Positions 24,601 through 39,000 of a stretch of 64,000 nt of DNA are shown piece by piece. Made by a program: the position numbers and the translations under genes. Positions within the stretch are counted from its first letter, which is position 1. Each line of letters starts with the position of its first letter. This DNA is from Glandiceps talaboti (Eukaryota; Hemichordata; Enteropneusta; Spengelidae). The stretch covers positions 15,204,910 through 15,268,909 of the forward strand of contig NC_135556.1 of the NCBI RefSeq assembly GCF_964340395.1, written 5' to 3'. Below the pieces are notes generated by a model that did not search any database, was not told the origin of the DNA, and was given only the letters and a program-made list of their open reading frames with translations.

Positions 24601-27600
24601 ACAAGTTCACTGTCAGTTTATAGGTATAAGACTCTTAAATAGTGACTAGGAAAGCCAAGTTCATTATCAGCTTAGGGACTTTATTTTGGCAATTTGAAAC
24701 TACAAATTATGGCTTACAAAATTCTTGTGCTAGTTCAAAATTTAAGGAGCTCAAGAAGCCATATTTTGTGGGCAAATGAGATATTACATTCCTAAAGCAT
24801 TTACAAAAATATGTAGTCATATGAATCTAAATGTTTTGATGTTTTTGTTGTTGTTGTTTACTATGAAAAATTACCTAAGGCCTAAAAAAAAAATAATTGC
24901 TTGCTTCCAGTTACCCAATCCCACCTGGCTTTTCACTGCCGACCCTAGACTTTTTTTTGATTTGAGAAAAAAAATAATAAAATCGCAAAAATCCACACAC
25001 ACAAACAATGAATATGCACATGTATGTCATAGAACACTGTCCTAATACCAACTTTGAATGATTTGTTCAAGCATGTCTGAGTTATGGCTTTAGACAGGGA
25101 AAATTCGCAAACAAAATGGCTGCTTGGTGGCCATATTGGATCGTATGATGAAATAAATTGATGTGCATATGTATGCCATAGTATGTTGCCCCGTACCAAG
25201 TTTGAAAAAAATTTTGGTCCAAACATCTCCAAGAAATGGCTCTGGACAGACGGATAGAACCCAATCCATAAGTCCCCGTCCCGGACTTCATCCGACAGGG
25301 ACTAAAAACTACCTACCCCCACCTATTCTAAAATTGAGTATAATCGGAACCACACAATGTTTTTTTATTAGGCCTAATGACATTGTCTAATCCTGCTCAT
25401 ATTTACTCATCATTGGTAGGGTTAGATAGAGAGATATTGTGGCATCAGTTAGGTGACCTAAATGAATGATTGATGACTGATGCACCAAAAGATTGTAACT
25501 GACATAACGGATGATTGCATATTGTCACATCCACACACACACTAACACACAATAAAAAAAAATTCACGTCGTTACACCATTTTAGACAAAATGTCCTGAC
25601 CAGAAACAATTCTTTCCTTTTTTTGGCCTAATGAACCCACAAATTATCTATATCATGAAAACAATAACCAAAAGGTAATTCTCAATGATTTTGAATTCAT
25701 TGCACAAATTATTATGTGAGACATGATACATAGTGTGTTTAATGAACTACAAAATTCTCAAATTCAATCTTATTAAAATCTGGTGTAGTAATATAGCTAG
25801 ATTTCTTTTTACCTTCATTTTTCCTTCATTTTGAGTTGATCTGATGCAAAGGTGAAGTACAGGTAACCAAAAGAAATCTTGTTGTATTCTCACATCAGAT
25901 TTTAATGACACTAAATAAGTGTGTATTTCATATTTATTTACATAAAGAAATGGCATCTCATTGGACAGTGTAATTTCAAATCTTTTTCATAACCAAAAGA
26001 TAATTACATATAATTTGGAACTGACTTCAGATTCAGTAAGGCCAAATAAAAAAAATTGTTTGGGTCCAGTTACCCGACCCCAAATATCTTTTCATGCTGA
26101 CCCTAAATTTTGTTTTATGTATTTCAGAAAAAAATAATAGAATTGTGGAAATTGTGAAGTCTTCTCAAGAAATAGTGGATGCAGAAACTGACATCAATTT
26201 AAAAAGACAATATAAAACTGTTCTTGCAATCTGTAATGGCTGTACATCTGATGAGAAGAAGCCAATAACACAGAGACCATATGGAAAACAATGAAAAACA
26301 TACCTGAACCTCGACACTCACACTTGAAAAAAGAAATTAAAAAAAATAAATTTACAAATCTACCTACCCCACCTATTCTAAAATTGAGTGTAATCGGAAC
26401 CACACAATTTTTTTTTGTTAGGCCTATCTATGCTATTCCATCAGCTTTCATTTGCCAATATTGTTATTTTGCAATGAAAACCCTACAACTACTTCAAACC
26501 TTTAACTATTTGGATAATATAAAATCAAAATCAAAACACACCAAACTAACCATAATTAAAGGAAATGAAAGGAAGGGCAAGGAAAGGAAAGGAAAGGAAA
26601 AAAAGGAAAAAGAAAAGGAAATGAAATGAAATGAAATGAAATGAAATGAAACATTATAAAATGAAACAAGTGCATAACATCTACTGCAGTATTCTCTTGC
26701 CAGGCCATGAAACTCTAACCTATTGCTCATTATCAAATTATGGTGTAAATTGTTTGTGTTCATGTGAAAAATTGTCTATCATTTTAAAGTGGTTCCCTGC
26801 CAAAATTAAGCTACTCAATAAGGGGGAAACTCTAAGTTTTTTACTCTATATTTCCCCCTCTTCAGCATTCTAAAAACTTAGCACACACACTGATTTGACA
26901 TTTGAAAGTGTTCATACCTGGGTGGCATCTCTGGAGTGAGTAATAATTTCTCCCAAGACATTTGTATTTTATCACAATGTAAGATATATACTGAATTCAA
27001 GGATTTTTGGTCAGCATCTAGACCCCCTGCTATTATCATTTTACTCTTCTTATAAGTAGTTGCTGAGTGTGAATGTCTGGCTCTTGGACTTTGAGAATCA
27101 TCTTCAAGTGTGAGCTGTAAAAATATATGTTATTAAAAATCAAATCAAAATACAAAAACTATTGTTCACCTTCTTTTTGTGATATTCTGTTGAATATAAA
27201 GAGTTAGTCAATATGATGCAGCAAACATGATATTTTATTTATCTCAACAATACTTTAACTTGAACGCAATTGTTTTGTTCAATAAGTGATATATTGCTAT
27301 ATTTATCATAGAGACAGCAGAAGTGTCCCTGTCTTTTTACCAAAATCAAGTAAAAATCCATGAACTGAAAAGGAAATAATTGCATCACAACCCCTTTACT
27401 CTTTTAGGGAGTACACTTGCAGACATCAGTGGATGAACAGAACCTTTTACAAACAGGAAAATAAACAAATGAATTGGATTAATAACACCTGGTACAGCAT
27501 GTTGGAACAGCAGAGACTTGTATTACATTTCATCGCTTGACAAGAACACTTTTATGGCCTTTTTACATGTACATGAATTGCCAGGGGAACTTCAAATTTG

Positions 27601-30600
27601 TTTGTGAATGTGAACTATTTTGCAAAGAGGCCATACAACTGTTCTTATTTAAATAATGGAATGTAATATTTGTCTCTCTGTATTTCCAACATGCTGTGCC
27701 AAGAGTTTTTAATGCAATTCATTTGTTTACTTCCCCTGTTTGTAACAGGATCCGTTCATCTATAGTCTGAAGTCAAAATTGTATTTGAATTGAGTGCTTC
27801 TGGAAAACATTCAATTTTTGAACCACTGGCAGCACAGTCACTTGTGAACCAATATTCCATTCCAGGACTGTGATATTGTGATATGTGGCGAATAAACTGA
27901 CACAAAGACCGATAATGGTACCGTTATTTCTTGAATATCGTAAATACCTATAATACGTCATAATTTTGTATTATGATCACCCTAGACCAGAATATCACAG
28001 TCCTGGAATGGAATATTAGTTCACAAGTGACTGTGACTGGCAGCCAGTAATCTTACCTTTTGCCATATGAATTTTTTGCTGTTAAACATATAACAGTCTC
28101 CAAGAGTTCGTATCTCTGTACTCCTTCCTCCAAATATCACAACACATTCACTCTCACCTAAGGTAATTTTACATGCAGAATGTCGCCATCTTGGCATGGG
28201 AACATCCCCAGAACACTGCAACTTGTTGCAGTCATAACACCACCCTTCAATTTCCTTGCTTAAACAGATCAATTCATTATTTTGTACTGGTTTTGTAGGT
28301 GATGTTCTTCCACCAAAGATTAAAAGCTTATTCTCTGATAGAGCTGTTACAGTATGAAAAAGTCTTGTGTCTGAAAAAAGATGAAAATGTTGAAAAGTTA
28401 TCTTTTTTATTAGAATGTGCCTCAAAATAAATTTCCTCGAAAATTAAAATTCTTCACAACTCTCCAAACTTTGCCAAATGCAAATTTGTTCCTGGTGGTC
28501 CTTTTTAAAATAATGAAATAATTTTCCGAGTTAACACAGTCAGTGGTCATATTCTTTCATTGTGTATTTTGTGAATGATTATATTTTATAAATTCAAATT
28601 CGTTATGTTTTCTGACCTCGTTACATGTGCAGTAGTACATTTTGTCATATTCCTAAAAAACCTTCTGAAATATTTATTTATTAATTACTAATTGTGTGCA
28701 TATACATAACCTATAACATGCGATATAATAATCAGAATATAGAGTGCACATTCTATACTAGTCCTGCTTGCATACGGAGTCATTCGGGACTCGATTCTGA
28801 CAACTGTCGCTCCCTTCTCCATGTCAGTAATCTAGACCTGTGCACTGTCTGCAAGCAGAACTAATTCTATACAGAATGCGTGCTACTCGCCGAGTCGAAC
28901 AGATAAATATATAATCTGATGTCATCTTGAGTTCTACTAACATACAACGCACACCATATTTTAATTCTATTTTATCAACAAAAATAGTATTAATTTGATA
29001 AATTACAAGAAAGTCAACATGACTGTTGGCAGGCAGTCTACATGCACAGCTTCACAGGCAAGTTTACCGATACAACACAACTCATAGTGTATTGAGAGTA
29101 TCTAGTCATTATATCTATCAACATATTTTCAAAAATCGACCCAGTTGCAGCTAGCCATGCTTTAACGAAGTTCTTGTGAAAAAACCACTCACCTATTTTA
29201 TTGTGTTTAGGCTGTACACAACAAAGTTGTTTTTTCTCGTTATCAAGAATCAAGACATCGTCAAGTCTCACATGTTTTCCGTCATCACTTATTTCTCCAA
29301 ATCCACCAGTTACTACCAAATCACCACTCTGAAGCTGACAGCATGAATGACCAAATCTTCTGATCAGTTGACAAGCATCAGTCCTCTGCCAAGAGAACTC
29401 AATCTCAGGATCAGTACTTGTGTTGACGTTATTAATGCTCTGCAGTTCAGTTAGCATAGTGTCAAATGACTTGGCCAAATCTCCACGAAATGAACATACA
29501 ATTACATAGTGAGAACATTTCAAATGCCATTCCTGTAAAATAACACAGTAAGAAATAACAACACAAATTATCTTTCATGGTGATAATCATATATAAATGA
29601 GACACCAATTTACATAACAATTGAAAGGGTGCAATGTTTCAAAATGTTACAACAAACAAGATTGCAACAAGCTGGTTCTCTTCATTAAACAAGGAAGTAG
29701 TAATGGAATTCTAAGGAAAGAGATTTCTCGTTTTTCTGTGATACATTTAGACTCTCAATAACCTATCTTCAATAAAAATCTACAATAAATCATTCATATA
29801 ATTCTATATTTGATAATCTTTGCCTTGCTTACATGTACCCTATTATACTTTTATGCTTGAAGATAGATGTTTGATTCACTATTTGGATCAAGTAGGCAAA
29901 CTTTTATGCTTTGATCCAATGGTCATTTTCTCTATAAGATTGTGCAATCTTTTGGAATTACTAGAACATTACCTCAAACTCATCAAAAGGTTCAAGAGTC
30001 TCAATTCTTTGTCTTTCATCAGGGGACAAATACCTATTGTAGAGTTCATTCATATCCATTGCCATGGAAACCTGCCATCCCTGTAGTAGATAAAATTATA
30101 CAGAGAATCAGATAATACTGTATGCATGCTAGTTTGATGTATGTATGTATGTATGTATGTATGTACATGTATGTACATACATACATACATACATGTATGT
30201 ATGTATGGATGCATGCATGCATGCATGGATGTACGTATGTATGTACATTGTTCTTACATACGCACGCATGCACACACAGACGTACATGTATGTATGTGTG
30301 TACGTACGTATGTTATCACTTGTAACTCATGTATTGTGTCACTACCCATTATTGCATATTTTATATAGATTTTATTTCTGACAAGTCCTTGTCAGTGGGC
30401 TCTCCAAACAAACAAACAAACAAAAGAATATGAAAGATGAATAAGGCTGTCCACATGACCAAGTAAATGTTAACTATATGTGCTTGTATTGAGCATGAAC
30501 TGGAATGAGATATTGTTGTCCCAGCATGCTTTGCAGAATGACCCACACACTACCTGTGTAAAACAAGTCAATGATATAGGGTGGTCTTACACACACTTCA

Positions 30601-31923
30601 AGACAAAAAATGACATTATCACATAGCCATCATAGTAGATGAATTTGACATAATTTTTTTTGGCAAAAAATGGCGTTTCAAGTTGGACCACATACTTTTA
30701 ACTCACCTGAGTCAGATATCTTTGTCTTTGAGATTCAATTGTGGGATAGGACTCTATAGCTTGTAGTGCGGATCCTAATGATTTAAAATGACCACGCCTG
30801 GTATGGTAGAAATAAAACATCATTTTTTATCACCAACTGAACATTTGCTATTGTACAATCTGCATTACACTGGTGGCACATCGATCCAGCCAACATCAAC
30901 TAGCGATGAGAGTCATACTAGTATGTATATACATTTGTACTGTAGTTGTGAATCCTTTTTTGACTCGTGTAGACTTTTCATTCTTGATTGTATATACATT
31001 TGTACCGTGGTTCTGATTCCTCTTTTTTGACTTTTGATTCTTAATTTTTGAAGCACTATGTAGGGGTTTGACCCCGCTTTGAATGCATGCACAGTGCACG
31101 ACCTTTGACAACATATTTTGGAGAGAGTAGTTTCCAAGTTGCTGGTTTTCAAATTTTTCTGAAATTTTCTTTAGACATAGTTTCTATATTTTCCAGAAAC
31201 TAAATTTCAAAAATTTTTCCAAGGCTTTTGAATGCTATTTTCAGGCAAAATTTGACACAGACATTTGACCCTTAGTTTCTAACAGTCATGTACACTTCTG
31301 ACCCCATTTTTAACATTTTTTGTAGCATTTGTGCTTGAAATTTCAATCTGTCAGGATACACATGACTATCTATTACTTAGCCAAGTAACCCCCCCCCCCC
31401 CCACCCATTGGGGAGAGGGGTGAGGTATACATATGACTTACTGACTGACATTGAAATGCTAAGAGAATGAACATATTGACAAATTCATGTAGTGCAACTG
31501 TACATTTCATGTCTATCTTGGGACACTCTGTAAGGTATACTGTGACAAGGGCACCCTCATGCATTGGTGAAACCCTTTGAGTGTTTGCAGCTGTTAGGTG
31601 TGGCTTGACATGTCATATCTTATAGACAACATTTGGGAAAGAATTGTTTGACCAGAACAAAGACAAACAACTTACATGACAATGCCAAATGCATCATATG
31701 GTAAAATCTGTCAGGGAAACAAAGACAGGAAAAAAAAATGATACACAAAATGATCAAAAATAATTTCAATAAAACATAGTCAACTGAGAAAGCTGTAAAT
31801 ATCATGATCGAAGCTTCATTTTCATTCTAATTCAGTTCAATCAACATTAATGCATGACATATCCTCACAGCAGCTGCTGAAGATATCCTGTTGAAGACGG
31901 TGTGTGCGTGCGTGCGTGCGTGC

Positions 31924-31985
<62 letters not shown>

Positions 31986-34900
31986 CTATTTCCATGACCC
32001 TCGCCAGAATTCTGTTTTGTATTATTACTTTCAAAGAATGTATATTTTGTTTTCATTTTCTGGTGAGATAAATTTCAATTTCAATCTACTAACTCTCTAG
32101 ATGTATATCACTCTATCGACTACTCTCTAGATGTATGTGATAGTGCTAACTGTCTTACCTGTTCATAAGTAACAAACATAGAATTATTAAAGAATTTGGC
32201 AGCCCATGCAATTAACTCATCAGACCTGAATAAAATCATAAAGAAATCGACTCATTACTTCAACTCAATAAGATAATGAATGTATAAATATGGAAGTCAT
32301 GCAAAAATGAAAAATGTAAGAATTGTGTCATTATTGATGCAAATAACTTGTTGTTGTAAGACAAATTCTGATTGGCTACTCATCTCGGCTACTCATACAA
32401 GATTTGGTACAGGAACACCTATGGTGTTGTGTCTGATATATGTAACAAGCGCTCACGCAAGAACAAATGACAGTAAACCTACACAGCCAAAAAGAAATCC
32501 CAAAGCGTACAATACATCGGATTTTAATCATAGTGTAAATTTCCCTTACTCGACATTGTGTTAGAAGAGCCTTTGGCTCAGCAATTTATCAAGTTTAAAT
32601 AAAGTCAAACAAACAAACAAGAGTGGGAGTCACCAAATGGTACCGGTATGCTGTAGATAATAGGTGGAAGATTGAGGAATGGTCACGTAATCACTTAAAA
32701 CCAGACTTCAAAAAGTTAACTCTATTCCTAATACACATTATATTTTCAAAAACTATACAAACTAGATCAGATATCTGATATTCTAGTATTCTTACACTTT
32801 TTACCAAAAAGAACCATTGGATGAAAAAGAAGATTCATGAATTTGATTTGATAATTCCATAGGCAATTTTAAAGTTTCATTCAACACAGAAATGACCAAA
32901 CTTGATCCAAGTTTACAAAGCTCAACTACTATATAAATATATATTATACGAGTCACTGTTAAGTTGCATATGTTATTAATTGATACCATTCTTTTAATTA
33001 GCAGTGGATTTAAACTAGTTAGTTTATTCATTTTCAAACTTTTAGTTTGTTAATTCAATCTAGGGCATTTTTATATTCTGCTTGTAATTCATGCATGTTT
33101 TTTTCTTTTTAATAATTACAGTTCCATTCAATTTAATCCAAACTTCTTCAAGAAGCTCTCTCAGGTGCAAAACTAGATTCAAGACATTTTTGCACTCAGA
33201 TGCAACCGAAGTTGTACATATTTGAATATTGATTCATGAACACAAACTTTATTTTGTGAACTTACACATATAAGGACTTAACTATGAAACAAATCTTTTA
33301 GATGACCAGAAGAATACAAAATATCCATGTTTAAGTACACTGCTGATCAATCTGATGAAAATCTGATGTGGTGAAAGTGGCTAAATGTTTTTATTTACCT
33401 CTATTTCCTTCATTTTGTATCATTTATTTTGTTCCAGGTGATCACCACCTTCCCACGATCACTTGAAACAAAACAAACCACATAAAATGGTGGAAATAGA
33501 AGTTAAAATAAAAACCTTTAACCGCTTTCACCACATCAGATTTTAATCAGATTGACTACTGATATAATTCTTACCTTTTAACTGGCATATATGTCATTAC
33601 ACATTCAGATAAAAACAGTGTTGGTAAGTTGAAATTAATTCCACACAGTTGCAATGCATTACTTAGGCCATCTAGTTTTGTCATATCAATTCCAAGCAGG
33701 GTGTACTTTACTGACTTTAAAACCACACCTGAAATGGAAAAACAAAATATAAACATTACAATAAAGAGAGCAATGCAGTGACTGGGACACTGGCATCAAG
33801 CTCCCAGATGTACATCACTTTATCTCGCTTCATAACCATATGCCTCATCCATATGACATGAGCCAATAATTGTGGTACATTCATAATGATACTAACCAGA
33901 TGTCAGCAAAAATGATGTTTTTGACTCTATGAGTAGAAATTTCATTTGAAACTATGAACCCAGAGTCCATGAACTTTCTTTCTTGCATAAAGAGAAGCAA
34001 AGATTAAAATTGATAAAAATGGTGATACATATACCTACATTGGAAATACTTGTATCAACATAGATTCTTTGTATTTCAACACCTTGCTAATTTTTCATGA
34101 AGTTATGATATTTCCTTTTCCTTCTTTGTAACTTTCCCTAACAAGATGGAATTTTGAATGCAGGAGAAATATACTTATGCCCTTTATCTGTCATAATGTT
34201 GACACATTGTTCGACATGTACGGGATTAGCAGTCCTCTACTGGAGCTAATATTAAAGTTTGTGTAGCGGGTTATAACCAACTCCTTGTCTGAGTTGATGC
34301 TGAAGTCTTATCAGTATTGGATAGTGTAAGACAAAGGGGGATTTAGAAGGTGTGATCATTGGGTTGACCTTTGTAGTTCAAGTAAAACCAGTCCAGCAGA
34401 GTCAGAAACCATATGCCTGCACATGGAAGTATGTGGGAAGCCTCCATGGTCTCAAGAATGAAATGCAAGAGGACCAAAATAGTTTGCCAAAATTACGAGA
34501 ACTTAATTACGGAGAAAAATAGTTGTGGCGAAAATAAGTCATACTACTGTACCATGAATGGAGTAGTGACTGCACAGTAAGGGTTTAACGACGAAGGGCA
34601 CAACTGTTACCATTCAAAAGAAACGGTAAACATTTAAAAAACGAATTTTACACATATCTTCATATGAGCTACACTATAATATAAGACACGTCTCGTTGCT
34701 CAGCCCTATCAGGGCTTGTGAATGTTGTATGGCTTATTTGTTTCGCCGTGAACACTGCATGCTGTGTGTGTCCCCATCCGAATGTGTACACTTTTATCTC
34801 AGTATTATCATCACCTAGCCTGGCAAGGGGTGAGACAGTGTGTACTTTATCTTAATCTAGTCTAGCAAGGGTGAGATGGACTAATCCTGCCATCCTGTGA

Positions 34901-35089
34901 ACTTGTCAGGCATAAGTACAATAGACACCGGTGTCTATTGTATACTTCATTGACTTTTCACAAGACTCCTGCTTTAATGCAAAATAAGCAACATACATGA
35001 AATATTCATATATGCACAAAAACATCTATCTATAAATGTATATATGTATTGACATATATATGTATTTATATATATATGTGTTTGTTTGT

Positions 35090-35135
<46 letters not shown>

Positions 35136-35986
35136 CTATCTATATATATATTATTCTGTCAATAAGGCTGCTTAGGTCCCAAATCTACATGTACAAGTGG
35201 CGATCTGATGTATGTGAAATTGCGAGTACATCACTAACGAAGTAATTTTAAACTGTTGCTGCCATGAAAGTGAAATGCCCTATACACACACCAATTCAAA
35301 CTGAAACATGCAAACATTCTTCAGAAAAGTTCATCATACATTACCTTTGGTGAATTCTGCTTCATCTTTAACTAAATCTCTGATAAGTTTACTCAGATCA
35401 GGTTGGCATTCAATGATGTTTGCCTTCCTCTGAGCAACATCCATGAAGTCAACCTCAAAGAACTGACAGTGTTTCAGCAGTCCTTGTGCTTCCAGTCGGA
35501 AGTAGGCCGAATCAAAACCAGCTCCAAGTGAAACTATCTACAACAACAAAAATGCAAGTACAATTATTCTCTAAGGACGTATGAAGTCTGTGAAACTCAT
35601 GAAAGAAAGAAGTGTGCCATGTAGAAAAAAATGTCGCTAGGATATTCAATATATCTAACTTTCAAAAAAGCTTTGTTGGAATCATGTTTCCTTGGTTAAT
35701 ATATGCCACGATTATCATTAAACATAAAATTTCCTAGCATTTGAAAATGAAGGTTAGAAATATTAACCATGGATGTAGTATGGTGATTTACTGTATTTTG
35801 TTTTTTGTTTTGTGTCATCACCATCATCTCCGCTGCCGCCACCATTGTCATCATCGTTGTCACATCATTAATTATCATCATCACATCATCATCATCATCA
35901 TCACCATCCCCACCACCACCACCACCATCACCATCATCACCACCACCACCACCACCACCATCATCATCATTAATTATCATCATCAT

Positions 35987-36020
<34 letters not shown>

Positions 36021-39000
36021 TTCTTCTTCTTCTTCTTCTTCTTCTTCTTCTTCTTCTCAATTGCCTATTACAATGTAGATCTTTTGTGGGTGGCGTTGTT
36101 GGATAAATTTTAGACAGGGCTATGCCTCTAAGGTTTCAAACATCTACCCATTTCTAAGGGGCTTTTTGACAAAAAAAAAGATCACAGGACTATAATACTT
36201 AAACAAGATAGACCCATGAGTAAGGCTGGTTTGGCTGTTGGGGGCGCTATACAGGTTATTACCCAGGCATGTGGCCACCTACTTTTACAAATGATATGCT
36301 AGACATTTTGTGGATATGATTTGTGGACGAATCTTTGGAGGTAATTTTACCTTTTGCTTGAGGATTTCACAACATAGTCAATATTTGTACTTAAGTAGTT
36401 TTATAAATGAGTCTTTTTGGCATTGCAACCAATGTAGCAGGAGTGTCTTTACATCCAGATGAATGAAATAGAAGATAGATCAATAGAGATTGTTTATACC
36501 TGTTTAAACGGTTGCTTTGAGTCAACAGTTGTGTTCAAAAATTTCTTAAGGATGAGATTCACTGCTGCTGCCCTGATATAGTAACCTCTGTTAATGAGTG
36601 GGGATCGTCGTCTTGTCTTGCTGACAAAATGTCTTAGGAAATCATCTTGGAAATAGCCTTGTGCTATCATAGAACACTTGCTGACGACACTGCTGTCATT
36701 AGTTCCTTGAATCTGCCACACAAAAGAGAAAAGGAGTGAGCAAAACAAGGTAAGTATAAAAATCATATCCTGGCACTGTGCACATACGCTTCAGTAATAA
36801 TTATAGCTTTGTTTTTATTTGCAATACTTTTTATATTTTATGTTGTGTTACTCACCATTTTTCGTTTTATTTTTTATTTTCTTACGAGGTTTGCAAAGAC
36901 AAACAGAGAGCGACGTAGCGAAACCAATACAGTACTGAATCTATGTCCACATGTACTGTTTACACCTCTCAACCTTTAGTCATTCCCTACATACATGGAG
37001 CACTTTGCCAGGATAAACTGGGTAATGTTCCAATCTTAGTCTAGACTGTAAGATACGTCGTGACGTTTCGCCCTCATGGCCGATGTTTGAGGGCGCACTG
37101 TCACGGCGTACCTTACAGACTAATCTTAGTCCTGTGTCTATTCAAAAGTATTTCAAACACCACATGTCCTCTTTGAATACATCAAATATAACATCAAATT
37201 GTTTATTGAGAGCTGCCTACATGTCTTCTATGCGATATTCAAAATGGAGAATCGTATATAAGAAATTTACTTGATAAATATTGTGAGAACAGTATTTGGT
37301 CAAATCTTTGTTTGATTCTACAATCAAGAAGGTTCTTGGTACAGGGAATTACATGACACTAGAAAAAACAAAATGAAAACATATAGTCTATTTAAAACAG
37401 TTTTTGATTTTGACAAAATATCTTCTGCAAATTAAAAAATCCTGTTTGTAGAAAACTAGTGACTACATTTGAATTTCGGATTATAATATTCAAATTGAGT
37501 CGGGTAGACGGTGTACTCCTAAGATTCCTGTAGAGGAAAGATTCTGTAAATTTTGTCAAAATATGGTAGATGAATTCCATCATTTAATTCTTTGTTCTCA
37601 TATACAAATGAAAGGGCACTTTTTTCTTCTTCTGTCATTAAATAGTTCAAATTTTCATTCCTTAAATAACAAAAGTAATTTTTTTCATATTTTAGATGAT
37701 AAACTTCTTGTTGACGTAAATCAAAAAGTCCTCTACAGTGTATGCAGCCCTCTAAGCCAATTTGACGTGCCACTGATGTACACAATTTCTAGTGACGTAC
37801 CAAAATGTGGTGCTCCCCTATCTCTAACTATGTGGTGCACGGTGACTCAAAAGAAATCCCAGTTTTTCTCATTTTGACTCACAACAACAAAATTTGGCTA
37901 TCACTAGAGGGCACACTGGTCCTCCAGCAGTTGGCTTAAGGATTGTATTGTATTGTGTTGTTCAAAAAATCTCAAAGTAACAGCCTATATATCACTAGTC
38001 CGCTCTCTCCTAGACTACTCGTCAGTGGTTTGGGACCCCTACTTTAAGAAGGATATTGATCGACTTGAAGGGATACAACGTCGAGCAGCCAGGTTTGTTT
38101 ATAATGACTACAGCAGACACAGCAGTGTTACAAAAATGATACATGATCTTCACTGGCAACCCTTGGTAGAACGCAGGAGAGATCAGCGTTTAGTGCTCCT
38201 CTACAAGATTGTACAAAGCCTTGTAGCCATTCCTGCCGACACGCCATTTTCATTTAATACTAGACCATCTAGGCGATCACATCCAAAGGCAATTAAAATA
38301 CCTATGTGTAAAACTGAAACATGCAAACATTCATTCATACCATTAACTATTGTAGACTGGAACTGGTTACTGATAAACATTGTCACTAGCAACACAACAG
38401 AACAATTTTAGACTGCACTTGCAGCCCACAGGCACTAATGACTGAACTCACTTACCCTGGACAAATTTTGCTCAGTAGTGAGCTAGTTTCCAGTACTTAT
38501 ACAGATACAGATACAGATACAGATACAGATACAGATACAGATATTAACTTGACTTCTGTATATATGTTATTTTCGTATGCTTTACCAATACCATGCTTGC
38601 TATGGCATGTTGTTATGCAATAAGATTGATTGATTGATTTAGTTGGCTGATTGATAGATTTATTGATTGATTGATTGATGGCCCCCTCCACAAATTTTGT
38701 GTGACTAATGGTTGACATTTCTTACAATATGCCCTAGAAGGTCAAGGTCAATGATTCTAGCAAAGCTTACATTATTGGGACAGATACTCGAATATCAAAT
38801 TGAATGGCCTGTCAATACTGTTGTCGATAATTTTACAATTATAGATTATTATCATTATTATTATTATTATTTGACTTTATTTAATCTCGATAGACTGTTG
38901 AGCCAGTGGCTCTTCTCACACAGTGCAGTGTCGAGAATTACAAATTACATTCTGAAAACATCTCGGGTCCGGTCCCCGGTTTTGTGTCTGTGAACTAGAC

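Noticed and set aside
35696-36113. His-, Met/Asp- and Ser/Pro-repeat frames of about 100 codons
   Set aside because: Products of the CAT/CAC/CTT triplet tract in an LCMT2 intron.
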